Of a stretch of DNA of 64,000 nucleotides, positions 28,501 to 43,500 are shown piece by piece. Origin of the DNA: Polyodon spathula (lineage: Eukaryota > Chordata > Actinopteri > Acipenseriformes > Polyodontidae). Numbering within the stretch: the stretch's first letter is position 1; each line of letters starts with the position of its first letter. The notes under the pieces are model-generated. The model was not told the DNA's origin. It searched no databases and saw only the letters and a list, made by a program, of their open reading frames with translations. The stretch is from assembly GCF_017654505.1 (NCBI RefSeq), contig NC_054553.1:12513049-12577048 (forward strand), written 5' to 3'. Made by a program: the position numbers and the translations under genes.

Positions 28501-31500
28501 GGAGTTTAAAGCTTTTGAACACTGAAGTATTAATAGGTTGGGTCACAAACTTTGAACTTATCTGAACTTTTTTTATGAAGTAGCTGTTAAATCAGTTGCA
28601 AAAGAACAGGGAAATGTGAGATTTAACATCAAATTGCATTGTTGTCCTCTAGATTGTTACACGAGGACCAAATAATCAAATATGACATGAAGTGTTTCAT
28701 GAATACCAAATAAGCAAAACTTTTATTACATAATTAAATAGCATCAGGTAACTCCTGTGTGTGTTTGGATATGCAACATCATATTGATCTTCCATGGGTT
28801 TCACGTGAGTTTGTTTTGGGGTTTGCATTGCACTAATGTCCACTAGTTTGAAACCACAAATCTCATTGTGCATGTGAACTGGGCAGCCGGGTTGGACTCC
28901 AGATGTGCCCTCCCCCAAGCCACAGCTCTGATTACTACATTGTGAAGATAATCAGTGTTTAGCACACTCGCCTACATCTTGAAAATATCTAATGCTCCTA
29001 GATGTCTCTCTCACCTCACAAAAACCTTCCGCTACCAATAATAATACCAATTATTTTATGGCTCTGACATATTGTAATTGATTGTCTCTTTAAACAAGCT
29101 GATAAGAATCCCTCTCTCTACCTCAGCCCTCCTCCCTCCCCATCTGGTATTCCCAAACAGGACAGCTCACGCCTGCCTTTGAAGTAACTTCTCATTTTCC
29201 AAAGTGTCATGACCTTTGACCTGTGGGGCATGGTGCCTTTTTCCCAGCTGGTAGTAAGAGTTGCTTGGGGCTGTGTCGTTTGATTCTTTACCCAAACGCA
29301 CAAAGTAAGTCATTGACAAAAGGTTGTAATAATGTTTAAGGGGAGGAGTAAGGCTGTGTTTTAAGTCTGCTTGCTGCCTTTGGGCTCAGCCGGTGAAGAA
29401 GTAGTTACATTTAAGTGACCCCCAAGCAGATTTAGTAAAGTATCTCTATTCTCTCCGCAAACTTTAACTATGGATTTTGTGTCGCACAATCAAAACATGT
29501 TTATGAATATATAGATGTTTTTTTAAACAGATAAAGGAAAGACGGGAAACACATTGATTCATCATGTTTCAAGAAACGTTTACAGCCCCCATGATATTTA
29601 AACAAAAAAAAAAAAATTCTATAAAACGTACAGTTTTGATATCAGAATGTACAGATACACACACAGTAAAATGGTGGTAAGAAAGAAGTTCTCCAAGATA
29701 CTGTAAGTGGAGAAACAAGAAGAGGTTTTCAGGAGGATGAAACAAAGCACTCCAAATATTTGTGACTGCCTGATGTTTTAGCACTTGGTAAGCCCCAAGT
29801 ATCGCAATGCAATATGCTTTGAGGATTACTATAATCCATGAGTGTTACCTTATTGTATAGAAGATGCCATCGCTTGCATTTTGGGAGAGAGGAGTCAGAA
29901 CTGTGCGAAATGACGTCTATCTACACACAGCATATTAACTTATTGTAAACACAGATACAACGCTTTTACTCGGGGCAACTGCTATTAAATAGATATAAAG
30001 GCTTGTTGTTTTCTTCTTACTTTAGAAGTGTGCAGTAGGTGTGGGATGATTGGAAGTGTCCTTAACAATGGTTGGTTGATTTCTGGTTCATAATTTATAA
30101 AGGTGGTACAGTATGGTTTACTATATATTATGTATTATGCATTTCTCTATTTAAAGTATTATGGATTTTCTTGTTCTTATTCCAACTTGTAAAGGTGCTT
30201 TGTGGTGGTGGTCCTCTATTAAAGGTGCTATATAAAAAAAAAGATAGATTGGTTGGTTGCACAAGTGCATTCTGGGTTAAAGAGCCTTTGGCACAGTGGC
30301 AAGACAGAAATCCTGTTGGCAACCAGCAGTATCCTGACAATGGTTTCCTACCCTTCGTGCCTGCAGGACGGGTACAGGCTGGAACCTTTAGTGTCAGTCA
30401 AACGAACGTGTCAAAACTCAGCTGTCGTTTGGAGAGCCAAATAAACTTGGTAACAGCTCCTCTTTAGCGAAGAGTGTTCTTTAGGTTTGATTGAGAAGGA
30501 GGAGGAAAGACTTTGTAGTGTAACTGCTGATTTTTTTGCAATTTTATCTTTTCATGGAATTGGGTTACTGTTATAGGGTCCCCAGTTTAGAGAAAAGAAA
30601 ATCAATTTCAGGTATATTTTTCTTAGCCACAACTCCTCGCCAACATTGGCAAGAATAGTTTTCTTGTTTCTTCATGTAGTGAACACGTGATATATTGCTT
30701 TGCAACAGCCCGTACTCACAAGCCTCCCCAGCACCTTGCTGTCTATTTGGTGGGAGAATGTATCAAGATTTGGGGATATAAGGAGGTGACGCGCCATCTG
30801 TCTGTACTTCCGTATGTATATACATCTAGAGAACTGCTTTTCAGGGTTGTATGTACAATAATGTGGACGTACTTGTTACATATGTCATGGCTAGAACTAT
30901 TTTTTTAAAACCAGGTTCACTACACTAACTGGAAATTAAACATCTGGTGTTGATTTTGATTGTTTTACAAATGCAATCTTGAAATTAAAAGGCCTTTCTA
31001 CTGCTGCTTTTTATCAGTTGAAATGCACACAAATCTGTCTGCTGCATGCTTGAAGTGCACCCAGTAAATTGCCACATTAAATGACCGTTCCCTTTCTGCT
31101 GATCAAAACCGATTTGTTAATTTCGCTGTAATCTGATTAAACATTTATTCATCCACCTTTACATCTTTTATCTGGCTTTTTAAAACAAATCAGCACATCA
31201 ATTTTTAACACAAATGTTTTTAAAAGCAAATCTGATCTTATTAGTTTTGATTCCACACTACTTATCTGAGAATTCTATCGGTTGACTGGACAGTAATCTC
31301 CACATGATTTTAATGTCCCACATCTCAAACTTCTGTTTTTCCTTCATAACTGCTCAAACAGAACCCTCCTGGGCTTTGTAGATATATGTAGGCATCTCAC
31401 ACATGCATGTATACAGAAATATGGGCAGGCATCTCTTTATATCCCCAGGTTTTGAAGACAGTGTTTGTCATTGAATTTATTATGTTTCTTTTAGTATTTC

Positions 31501-34500
31501 TAATTATGGTCAACTGCGGGACGATCTTTAGCGTGTTTGTGAATCGGAGTACATTGATTGGCTAAGAGGGTCTTGAGAGATTCAAATTCTTAATAAAATT
31601 AAACAAACTAGATGAAAATCATTTCAAGACAAAAGGAAATCTAGCTCATTTGTATATTTCTTGGAAGAGGTAGAAGTATTAGGTAATGTGAGGCATTAGA
31701 ATTCAGATTGTCTGCCCTACCTCTGATATGAAATCTTTCGATTACAAGTCATTTGACAAAACAAAATCCATATCCAAAGCATATATAAGCATTGTAAAGA
31801 ACAGCGATATATAATAAAGCATATCAGTAAACATGGTAAATGCATAGTATAACCATGGGATAAGCATGGTAAAGCTGCAAACATACTGTGTTAAACTTTT
31901 ATAAGCGCACTGTCTTTGAAGCACCTGGAACAATGCTATTGTTTTCGCCACAATGTTCATGTAGTCCATAGACAGCTCATAGGACAAGGCTGACTAATCT
32001 CTGAACTCCTTGTCCTCCTGAATAAAGCAGCTCTTTTAAGAACAGCCCTGTCAGTACTGATGACAGAAGATCCCCTTATTCACTTTGCTTTAAAGTCAAG
32101 GCAACACCAACATGTTATGTAATAAAACCCAGTAATAACTGTGAAGCATTTTGCACTTGGGGTAAGTGATAAATCTAGTTGCCTTATTTAAAAGAAGGAA
32201 TTGTTGTCCTTTTTTAACATGATATTATGCATTAGAGGTCTGGTATGTAAGTTCCCTGCCTTATTTAGAAACAAGTCTGTTTTAATGCACGTCGATGATG
32301 CGCTTCATTTGAAGTGTTGGCCAAGATTCCTGTATTAAAGTGCTTTCTACATGAATAGCTGCCAGCCATCTTTTATTCCACCTATCTAGTGTCTGTACAC
32401 TCTGTGCATGCCAGATATCCAAGTCGGTTATGTCCCTTTCGTTTCTGTTTGTCTTACCCAGAAAATGGTATTTTGAATCTAGTAATTGTGCAAATAACTA
32501 ATTTTACAATTGCATACTAAAGCACAGGTATTTCTGGTCATGAAGACCTACAGAGCCTGTTGTTAAACATGGTATCAGAGACACTTGAGTTATTCAGGGT
32601 TTTGATACACTGTAGTACAGGGCCTGCTGTTAAACATGGTGTTAGAGACACCGAGTTATTCAGGGTTTTGATGCACTGTACTAAAGATTCAGTTCAGACA
32701 ATTTAAGAAAACTGGTACTGTGTGAGCCCATGTTGATATATCAGCTGACTTGTCAGTAACATTTTGCTGTTTTGCTAGAACTGGTATATCCCCTTCGGTC
32801 ACAATTTATTTTGTGAAATCTGTGATGCATGAGCAGTTGCCCTCCCAACACTGAAAAAAAAAAACCTACATGCATTTTAAAATCGAGCATTGATCAGAAA
32901 CCTAACATGGTTCAAATGTATGACTTCCAACAGCTGTTAATAGCAAGAGCATTCACATTTGTCTAAGTGGTGAGTAGGAGTTTGGGTCCCTAGAAGAAAA
33001 AAACCTGGGGAGTGTACATAAACAAACTGTACTGTCAACAAGGTCTGCAAAACTAGACGAATGCAGTAAGTAAATACAAAGTGTTTTTTTCCAGATTATG
33101 GGGCAGCACCACTGTGAGAGGCCAGATTGAGATCCCAGAGCAGATCACAGCTTTGATAATTTGTTTTACTTAACCGTTTTTTTTAGCATCTCTGCCAGTG
33201 TTTCACACTCAGTTTGCCCTTTTACACAAAAAGCTGAGGCAGCCCAGTTTTGTAGCTGTTTGGCTTGCTGTCTGCAGTCTGTCTCGCTTGCTGGGACAAG
33301 AGGAATTAGGTTTTCAAATCCGGATCACTGATCACACTATGTAACACAATTTTTGTTCCTGGGTAGTAAGTGTTATTTCCTAATTGCTTATGCCTCAAAA
33401 GTATAGAAAATGGCTATTATTCCCCACAAACTTTGCTTTTGTGACCTGGACAGTGATATTTCAAAATATCACTATTTCCAATGAGAAAACGGGCAAATGT
33501 GTGTCTTTTCGTTCACATAAAGTCAGAAAAAAACAACATGAATCCAAATTAACATGTATTTATACTAAAGTAATACAAAAATGACTACAAAAAATTTAGA
33601 AGCGAGTAGTTTTCGAGATTTATGATTATACTGTATACTACGACTAATATGACTGATCTTGAGCAGACTCGTTTCCTTGCGCCTCTCGTCAATGTCCAGT
33701 GAGCACTGAGTGTGACACGCAAAACCATCCCCAGACCCTCGATGCCCATCAATAGGTCCTCCTGAATCCCCGGGCATAAAGCGCTATGTTGGGAATCTGT
33801 CTGGTCATGAATTCTTGGAGTATGTTAGCAGGAAATGGAGTGCATGTTGGGTAATTGATAGAGGCCTCCAAAGCCTGGGATCTTTTGTTCATTGTATGGC
33901 AGGGGATTTGGGACACAAAGCAAGTCAGTCTAGTGCGGATTAATCTGACTGGAAGTCGAGGTTATACAAATAAAACAGCCTGGCGACAGGGCTCGTTAAA
34001 CATTAGAGACTTAATCAAACAATTTAAATGATGACAAGCCATTGGAGGCAATTATTTATTCAACATAGATGAGCTGTAATGGGAATAGCTCCAGGTGAAG
34101 AGTTCAGGGCAGCTCAGCCTTGAAGCCCGGGGTCTGTCGAGTGAGGCGTTGAAGTTACCCTTGAATCAAGTGGCCAAGCAGTGCTTGTAACATGTTTGTA
34201 GAGTCAGCACCTAGTGGTTGATAATGCAGTTCTAAAACATACAGGACACCTAAATTAAGTAGATTTAACATGTCATAATCTATGCGTATAATCTATGTTG
34301 TAGATTCCAAATGGAATAAATCACTGTGGATTTCTCGACTGTCCAGTACATTTTGTGTATAGTTGTCATCCTGTGCATAAAATATGGTATAGTCCTAATA
34401 AATGTAATAAACGACACTTGTTCATACTTAATAGTAGTTCATGACTCTAATCTTGTTTTTTGCGATTGATTCGTTGTGTGTAGACTGTTTCTTCTTATCT

Positions 34501-37500
34501 ACTCTGCTTCATGGTCCCCTTACCCAGGCTGCACAATAAGAATAGCTGCCTTCCATACATGTGCATTGATTTAGAATGGAGTGTTTTGAAGTTCTGGATA
34601 ATGCAGTTTGCAAACAGATTTCCCCTCCAACCGCTTGCTCGCTACTTCCTGTGCCACAATAGTAGAGAGGTGAAGTGTTTAGAAGAAATGAATTCAGTTT
34701 TAATATGTAATGACATTGAATTTATTTTATTGTAGTCCTTAAATATTTCAAACCTTTGTCTCGGTACAAGATTTTCTGCAGATAAGTCAGCCAGCCAGTC
34801 TCTAACTATTCAGATACGAAAAAAATAAATAAATACCTAAACAATCCTAACCACAAACTATGAAGCGGTTTGCCTTCAGAGGCTGGATAGTGTGTTTCCT
34901 TTGCTGTGTAGATGTGAAATGATGTTTAAAAAAAACTTAATAGAACTTAAATAGATCCTTGAAATGCAGCCCAGTTCACCACGGTCTAAACTGGGGTCCA
35001 GGGAGACGCTGCTGTTTTTCGTATATTGAAGACATTCATAAATGTGTTGCCTGTCATACCCACAGAAACTTTGAGAGTGTAAGGCTCAGGAAGTGAATTT
35101 ATGGGGTGGTGATAAATGGGCTTTAACAACGTCTGGAAGTCTTCAACAGAATCAAGTTACTTGTGTTGGAATGCTAGGGAAAGATAAGACAAATCCAGCT
35201 GGACAGCTGAGCCAATTGACATCTCTAGTATTGGGCAGTAATTGCAGCCCAGTGTTATCTGTGCCTTACAAATCTGCTTGACGCATTTAATAAGGGGCTT
35301 GTTTGAAAGATTGAAAGCAGCATTGGTCCTAACACCAGGATACAGCTGGACGATATGATGGATCAAAATGTCTGGAATTCAGATAGAGCCCCAAGATAGT
35401 GACCCTTTTACCACATGTGCAGAGAAAGAGCAGAAGATCATCTACCTGGGGCTTTTCACCGTTTCAGACCCAGAAAGGAGAGCGTGGGAAGACGTGTTTG
35501 TAAGCTGATGGGTGATATATTGTGTGCTAGGACTGTGTGAGCACAATATCTCTTCCTATCAGGAGGGGGATTGGAAACGTTGTAGAGAGTGTCACACAGG
35601 TACAGCAGGAGTTGGGAGATTTTCTTTGGCATGTCTTGGTGACCTGGCTGTTTTCAGTCTACTGACTTTTCATTAGTTTGAAAAAAAAGGTTCTGTTGCA
35701 TTTTTTAAAACTCTGAAAAGTGCTGCATAGGAGCGCAGCTAATATTTGGTTGATTTTGGTGCTCATGCTCAGTTAGCAGTGACCCTGTCTGCAGTCACAG
35801 CTCTAAGCCTTTCCAGGCATTAGTCTAGAGGACATTAATCTAGATCACAACACCAGCACACAATGTGTCAAAGATACTAAGCTCATTTGACCTGAGACCT
35901 GAGCAGATACAAACAGACCTCCAGAGCTGTACGACAAGGCTTTGGAAACCTTTTATATGCACATACAATGGTAGGTCTAAGTGATTTATTTCAACCCTTT
36001 TAGTGACTAAATGTTTTAGGGCAGAGCTGCATTTCCATTCTGAGCTTTGTACCATGCTGAAATATACAGAACATTCTGAACCTAAAGCCTTTGAAATGCA
36101 AATGGATTCCTCTCTATCTGGGCCATCTCATTTATCTGCAGCCTATTCTCTTAGATAGCTGCTGTCCCCTAAAGAATCCACCTGTTGCCTAATTGTGCTC
36201 CCAAAAGCCATTGTGATGGAGGAAAGTGATGGGTCACTAAAGAATGAACTCCCGGGCAGAAGAAACTGAGTGAGGAGACTCTGTTTATAGCCCCCACTCC
36301 AACTTCCGTCCCATTGAGTGAGACTGCTCCCAGTAGTGTGGTATCCCCATAGTGAAGCTATCCTGGAGTAATTATTGAAGTAAAAAATGGAAAGGTGCTT
36401 TCAGTCGAGGTGTTTCCTGACACTAAGTGGATGGAAGTTAGTGCAAGGGGTGAACCCCAGTGTGGTATTTATGGTTCTGGATGAATAGCGTTTAACCTAA
36501 CAAAAGACACAGAACTGTGTTTAATTGAAATTGCCTCCATTCAATCTGGGGGGAAAGACTGGGGGGAATCTGCCTGTAAATTTGCCTTTCAGATTCATAT
36601 CAAGCAGTTTGAAAGAAATTGATTTAAAAGGGGGATAATGAGATTTTGATGGAACTGCAGCAGTTTTATTACCCCTTATCTGCCTTTTTTTCAGCTGTTC
36701 TTTGGAGTTCAGACAGAGGGTCAGGGCAGTAAAAGTCCCTTTCTTGTCTGTTGTGACCATCCAGATTTCAGCCAGCCTTGCAGCTTGTCCTTTTGAGCCC
36801 CTGCAGCAGTCACAGAGAAGTGGGGGGGGCTTTGTCTGAAGTGTGGTTTTAAATACAGCAGAAGAGACTACCAACGATTGGTGTTTTTCGGGGGGTGTAA
36901 TGTTCCCAGGTTGCCCTTTTCTTAGGAATGCGTGCCTTAAAGCAATGAGAGAATGTGCCTTTGTTAAAGGCCTTTATCCTGGTTTCAAAGTCTAAAAGGG
37001 TATTATGTTTAGTGGCTAATCCACCTCCAATCTCCACGTGGTTGGTCTTTTAAGGGGGGGCACAGATTCTCCATCCTCACCCCCCCTTGGACCAGGTTTC
37101 TGTTTTATCTGTTTGTGTTCTAGAGTGACATTACATATGGGAGCAATAATATGCCTTCTCTTCTTGCAGTGCAGAGTCAAATGGTAACATTCCCCTAGCT
37201 GCTTTAGTAACTCTGGACATATAACAGAGTAGTCCATTCTGAAAGACATCTTTGAGAATGTGTAAAATGCCGGCCAGATTAAGTCGTGTGAATGTAATGT
37301 TTTGTATGCCTCATGTCTTTCAAAACCCATTTCCTCTGCATTTTCTTTGAATTGTTCACTGTTTTCATAAAAATGAAAAAGTGGATTTACAGTTTTAATC
37401 CTATTTGTTTTTTTGATAATTGCACACGTTTCAGGGTATCCCCTGCAACAAACCCCTCACAAAAACTTCAATGAAGCATGCATGTGCACACATGGCCAAA

Positions 37501-40500
37501 AGCGTTGCATCCCCCTATAGAATTAACTCATTGTGCTGAGTTGATTGAAAACTGCTGGTGGTGTTACGTAAACTTATTGAATTATACAGCTTTGTAGTTT
37601 TCCATATACTTAATGAAAAACTGACAAGTTGAATAATGTGACATTTTGAAATCTAACATGAAATACTGTATCACTGTTATGGCTTCCGGTAGACTTTTGC
37701 AATACTATTTTGTAGTTTCTTTGATTCCATGATGTTAAATAAAATATCTAAATTATATTCATATATATTTTTTTAATTTATTATGTCTCAGTTCTAAAAT
37801 TCTAAGTGATGCAAAATGTTTGGCTAATTTGAAAGAATGATTTTTATTTCGAAATAGATGAATTGGTTACATCTATGAATTTGCCCTGGGAGAGAATTGT
37901 GCTTGTAAAGGCGTGATTACCATGCCTTCCCTTATAAATGTTTACTGTAGTGAAAGCATGGTAAAGCATAGGTAAGCATTACGTCCAGGGAGATATTGGG
38001 AAGGAAATTTTAAAAAACATGGCCAACCATGTTAAACTGTTAAATGTATTTAATGTTACCAAAAGATCTTCACCACTGCAGAAGGGAGCCCAGTCAAAAG
38101 GGTTCTCCTTCAATATTTTAGCTTTAGGGTGGGGTGGAGAAAGCGAGAGCGAATCTGAAGGTGTGAGTCTGACTTCAATGTGGTTTAACATCTCTGACGA
38201 ACACTGATTCAAGCTCTTCTTACATCCGTTGTGGTTTTTCGTAAGCTTTACTCTTCTAACACAAACCTGGAGCATGTTGAGTGTGAGGTGGGTGAGGTTA
38301 AGGTTCTAACTTAAAATTCAGTCTTAAACATAAACTCCTTCATGAATCATCACTTATTTAACAAAAGAATCCACAATGTAGACCTTAAAGACTCATGACT
38401 GGTTTCAGTCCCAATTAACACTAATATTGGACTGCCCAGTGAAACCTTAGGTATGGTAGTCCCAGATTAGTGCCAGCTAGGGGTTGTGAAACCAGCCTGT
38501 AGTCGAAACATTTCTCATAGAATTGTAACGTTTATTTTACTGTCACTACGTATACCACCATTGACTGTCCACAGTTCTGGATGAAACATTTTGGCAATGG
38601 AGAACCGTTTACAAGACACAGCAATTGAAAGGGCTCAGAAAGTTCATCGCTCCAATAATAGGGTGATCGTCAATTCAGAGCTCCAGCTTCTCGCTTCACT
38701 CTGCACCTGTTTACAATAAACTAACTCAATACCCCACTAACCCTCCTGAGCTTTTGTGTTATTATTCATCTACACAGAGCAGAGGCCCATGTCTCTCTCA
38801 ACAGTGAATGTATCTATTCAGGAAGCCACCCAAGCCGACCAGTGTTCTTGGCTGCCACTCATTTTGGTTTGTGAATTTAACTTAAAACAGTGGCTGTTTC
38901 AAATTAATTCCTACACATTTCACATTGCAGAACATGTAAGGTCATGTTACTTTGTGTTCCTTTAAGATCAGAAACAATAGTAAAAAAAAGAATAATAAAT
39001 CACAAGGCCTGAAACTTTGAGATACTGTTTTACAATGCCTCAGTCATTGCATTGCTTTGTTTTTTGTTCCTGGGCTTAATTTAAAGCAATGAAGACACAG
39101 ATGGGACATTTTCAGATGTTATTGCAGTTTGTTGCTGCTTGTGGATTTGAAGTGTGGGAAATGACATTGGCTTCAGTCAGACACAGTGCTAGCGAATGTT
39201 TTTACATCCCTGTCTTGACCTGAACATCCCCTGCCCCCTTTCAAGCAGGGACTGTGCCAAAGTGTATGCAGCAGTGTTAAGACAATCAGACTCTCTTTGC
39301 AGCTGCCTGCAAAGGCTACAGCCTGACTCCCATGATGATGAGTGTAAGGGACAGTGTTGTGAGATGCAGTGCCATTCCAGATTCTGACTCCTCTTGTTGA
39401 GAGAAGATTGAAAGCTGTAGACTCACAAATGAAGGAGGACCTGACTCTTTCGCATAGTGGTTAAGCACCTCTGTTGTGGAGTGGATGGGCTCCCAGTGTC
39501 GGTCCTGTTACACCTGTTGCACCACGTAGATGGGTCCTGAATTGAAAAACTTTTCCACTTTGGTCTCCACATGTGGTCTTTGATAAGTTTTGTTGTGCAT
39601 CGTTCCTCTATCTATTTGGTCACACTCTCTCTTTCTCTCCTCTCATGGTCTGCAGGGTCGGCCAGGTGCCTTGGGGCCTCAAGGGCCTAAGGGGCCTCCA
39701 GGGTTTCAAGGTCCAGAGGGGTTAACTGGACCAAAGGGCGATAAGGGGCACCCCGGACTGCAAGGGCCAGGAGGCCCTAAAGGAGACAAGGTGGGTGTCT
39801 GTGCTGCTACTGAGTTTGAGTATATTGACAGAACAGTAGATTTAATACGTTAATCTTTCTTTATTTCTTTCTTTATTTGATTGCATTGAAACCTGCATAC
39901 TGTACCCCTGGTACAGGTCAGATTTGGAAGTACAAAATGTTGCCAGCAGATGGGGCTGAAACAAAAGTCTCATTGAATTATATGCTACAGGATATTTGAT
40001 AAGGTGTTGTATTTAATGAATCTCTATTTTGTGTTTGTTTCTATTTGCAGGGACCAATGGGGGTTCCAGGTTTTCCAGGTGTCAATGGAATTCCAGTAAG
40101 CGCTGCTATATCACTTTCCTTGTCATTTCTGTTTTCTTGCTTTCACCAGTTTGACATGTTATAACAGTAATGTAAAAACACATTAGACTTCTAAAAGTAA
40201 AGTTTATAAACCATGTCCAGGGCCCCCATAAGCAATACGCACTATCATGTTTTAAATGGTTAAAATAAACAACAAATAATTTTGAATTGAAAGAAGAAAA
40301 ATGCACTTCATTTTTGCCTGTTGAATCAGCGACTTTCACATCACACACTACTGACACCTACTGCACAAAACAGGCATTACACCTGCTTTATTTGTTAATG
40401 ATTTCCGAGCCATCATTTATAACAACATCTCTTTTTTTTCTGTTATTACAAACACGACAAAACCCTCAGACACATGAAATATTTTCTTTGGCTTTTCAGT

Positions 40501-43500
40501 TATTTAGCATCTAGTGTATGGGAATGTTTTCCAGTTGACACAATGGATTATTAAAACTTAGTGGTGTCTTTTAGAAATATTTAAAAAACTAACAGCATAT
40601 AGTAACCTTGTAGTATGTTTTTTAGTTTGTGTGGGTGTAGATGTGCATGTGGTGGGTGTGTGTGTGCGTTGGCAGGTATTACTATCAATGTGGGGATAAA
40701 ATTAGAGAATTTCTCCACAAAGACAGTAACTCCTGAAAAATGATGTTGTGGGGACGTCCCCACTTTGTAAAACACCTTTTTAAGAACTAAATATGCCTTT
40801 AAAAAGCAAAACTAAAAGTGCCAAAATATTTAGTTTTTTGTCGACTTTCACTCTGTGTGGAGTTTTGTCTGACTGGAGTTAGAAATAGCAAATGAAGGTC
40901 TAGTAAGAGTCAATGAGAAGTCCCCACAAGTACAGGAATTAAAAAGTGTGTGTGTGTGTGTCTTTTTGGGTGTGAAATGTGCACTGATAACACGTTGAAA
41001 AAAAATTGAAACGCTCTGCAACAGGTAATATATTCCATCCATTATACTTAAAAACAACAACAACAACAAAAAAACATGTTATATACAAATGTTTAAATGT
41101 GAAAGGCAGCTAGTTTAAATGTTCATTTTATTAGTGAAGTGTAGATGACTGTGTCCTCTAGGCCCTCATTCAAACAGCAGCTCATTGAGAAGAGTCATGT
41201 TGAGCATGGCTCTTTTTGGTAGTTTTCACAAGTCTGCTCCTCGCTCTGCTTACAGGGTCATCCTGGCCAGGGCGGCTCCAGGGGTCTGCCAGGCCTGGAC
41301 GGCTGCAATGGGACGATGGGAGACACCGGGACCAGGGCGAGAGATGGGATACAAGGATCACCAGGCTTCTCAGTAAGTGTTGCAATCACCTGCCCCAAAA
41401 TATTGATCTCATGTGCTGATTCAAACTCTTTCAGCAACAAGTAAGTAACTTTACTAAGAGAGGACTCTGGGATGAAGAGTTTTTATACTGAAAAAGTCAT
41501 ATCAGTTAACATATGCCTGCCTTTCCTGTCCCAAGTTTTCCTAGATCTGTATGCAGATGTACAGAGCATAGCAAATTCAAGGTAATTCAAAAACCAATGT
41601 GTTCTGCTTCTGTTTCGATGAACTGTGTATATCATTATCCATTTGTTATCCTGGGGACTTCTCTAGAACTCAGAAGTTTGAAGCACCCGTGGCCTTACAA
41701 GGTCTCTCCAGACGTGTGTCCAGCTTGGAGACGAGAACCCTGGACCTGCCGTCCCACAGCACTGTCCTCATTAGTGTAAAAAATACATCAGCAAGAAATA
41801 CCACACAGAAGACATGTAGTGTTCCTTACATCCACTGGGGGCAGTGTTGCAGGCATTAATGGTTGCCCTCTGTACCAGTTGATATCAGAGAGAAGACAGA
41901 TGACTGGAACTCGTATACAAAGCGATTTGAAAGCAGCAAGAAGGATTTCTTTGTTAAGATTACTAGTATAGTAACTGGTATGTTAAGATAATGGTATCGT
42001 GAGAGGGTTGGCTTTATTTTATAAATTAAGGAAGTGCAGTTTCTGAACTTGTTTTGTGTTGACACAATTATTGCAATAGCTGTTTCTCTCTAATGTGGAC
42101 AGTATTTGCCAGTATATTTTCTTCAGACTTCAGTCTGTTTTGAGTTAACGGGTCAAAGTGTCAGAACCCTCCTATTAACTTACAAAACTGATTTTCTCTT
42201 AAAATGACGTGCAGCTTTCTTTGTCATTACTGCCATTGACTGTCATCTAGCAATTAAAGGCAGTGCAGTTCAGGGCTGCTAATCCCCTTCTCGTTCTCTC
42301 CTCATTCAGGGTCCCACTGGTCCAAAAGGTCAGAAAGGAGAGCCTGTCTTTGTGGGAGGAGGCATTGGTTTGAGGGTAAGAAATGGTCTTGAACTCCAGT
42401 ATTAATATTACATGCTGCAGGCTTCATACAGCTTCAGGCTGGAAATAAATACTGTAAATGCAAATTCAATTTCATGACAACTTCATAGTATTTCTTTTTT
42501 TTGTGCTCAAGTAATAAAAACAAGCAGTCAGTCATATATAAATTGGTTAGATCTCTCACGTTTCCTTTACAGTTTACAATCTAGAATTACTGGTGATTTC
42601 TATTGTAATATTCAATCACCAATCCAACCTGTGGATTTTGTCATTTTTTCTATGAGCACTAGCCTGTAGCTTTTGTCAACTTGGTCATTACAAAATAGGT
42701 AGAGTTTTAAAAAAGTGTCCGTGGTTTCTGACAGATTGAGTCAGCGGTGATATAGCTGGTAACAGCTGTTCTACCTTAAGGGAAGTCTCTTTACAGCATT
42801 GGTTAAGGACAGATTAAGTGCAGCCCATTTATTAACCATGGAGCCACCTGCTTTGTCACGCGCTCATTCAAGACAATCCCTCCTACTTGAGGGAATGACC
42901 AGTGAACGACTTCTAGACGTGCAGCAATGAACAGGTGATTGTGTTGTGCTGGGAGCCTCACATAACTACCCAGAACAACGTGCTGTACTTGTCTATTGCT
43001 AGACTAGAGCTCTTCCAACTGTTTGGCGGTGAGAAATGGCAGTATGATGAAAAAATCTGATCTCTTCTTGCTTTTTATTAGTAAAAAAAAAGTTATAATA
43101 GTTTTCTCCGTGCATGACTATGTATAATAATAAGCACGTGCATTGGTCTTTACTTGGTCGTATATCCACACATGAAATTAACTACTTTGTTATGCTGTAA
43201 GGATGAGATCAAACCATGTTTCAAATTTTAACAAGGGTTACCATTTATCAGTTCCAAATACCCACATTGCATTCTACATTGCACGTTATTGTCTAGATAC
43301 TGCATATGCTTCTGGTATTAAGAGATAGGTAATTGATCGGGTTACCTGAACCCCTGAAGAGAGCCCTCAATGCTATGTCAATGGTCCACAATGATCGTGG
43401 AGGTATAAAAAGCTTCTCTAGTGTGTCGCCTCCATGCCTTGTATTTAGGTTGTAGTGGGCTAAGAACATACGTGACCACAGTCGGTTTCCCTCCTCTCAC

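Larger units (their letters stand above)
13472..39655 (+). other. 26-kb col4a6 intron
   Basis: The donor GTAAGT at 13472 and acceptor TGCAG at 39655 bound an intron without any further Gly-X-Y exon. The two flanking exons are adjacent in the alpha-6 protein, so none is expected. It contains a candidate hAT remnant (21493), a CACTA-like element with a transposase pseudogene (25320), a related fragment (33335), a 68-bp tandem repeat (32554), simple repeats and AT-rich segments of unknown role. The remaining stretches show no feature I can name. Confidence 0.85.
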
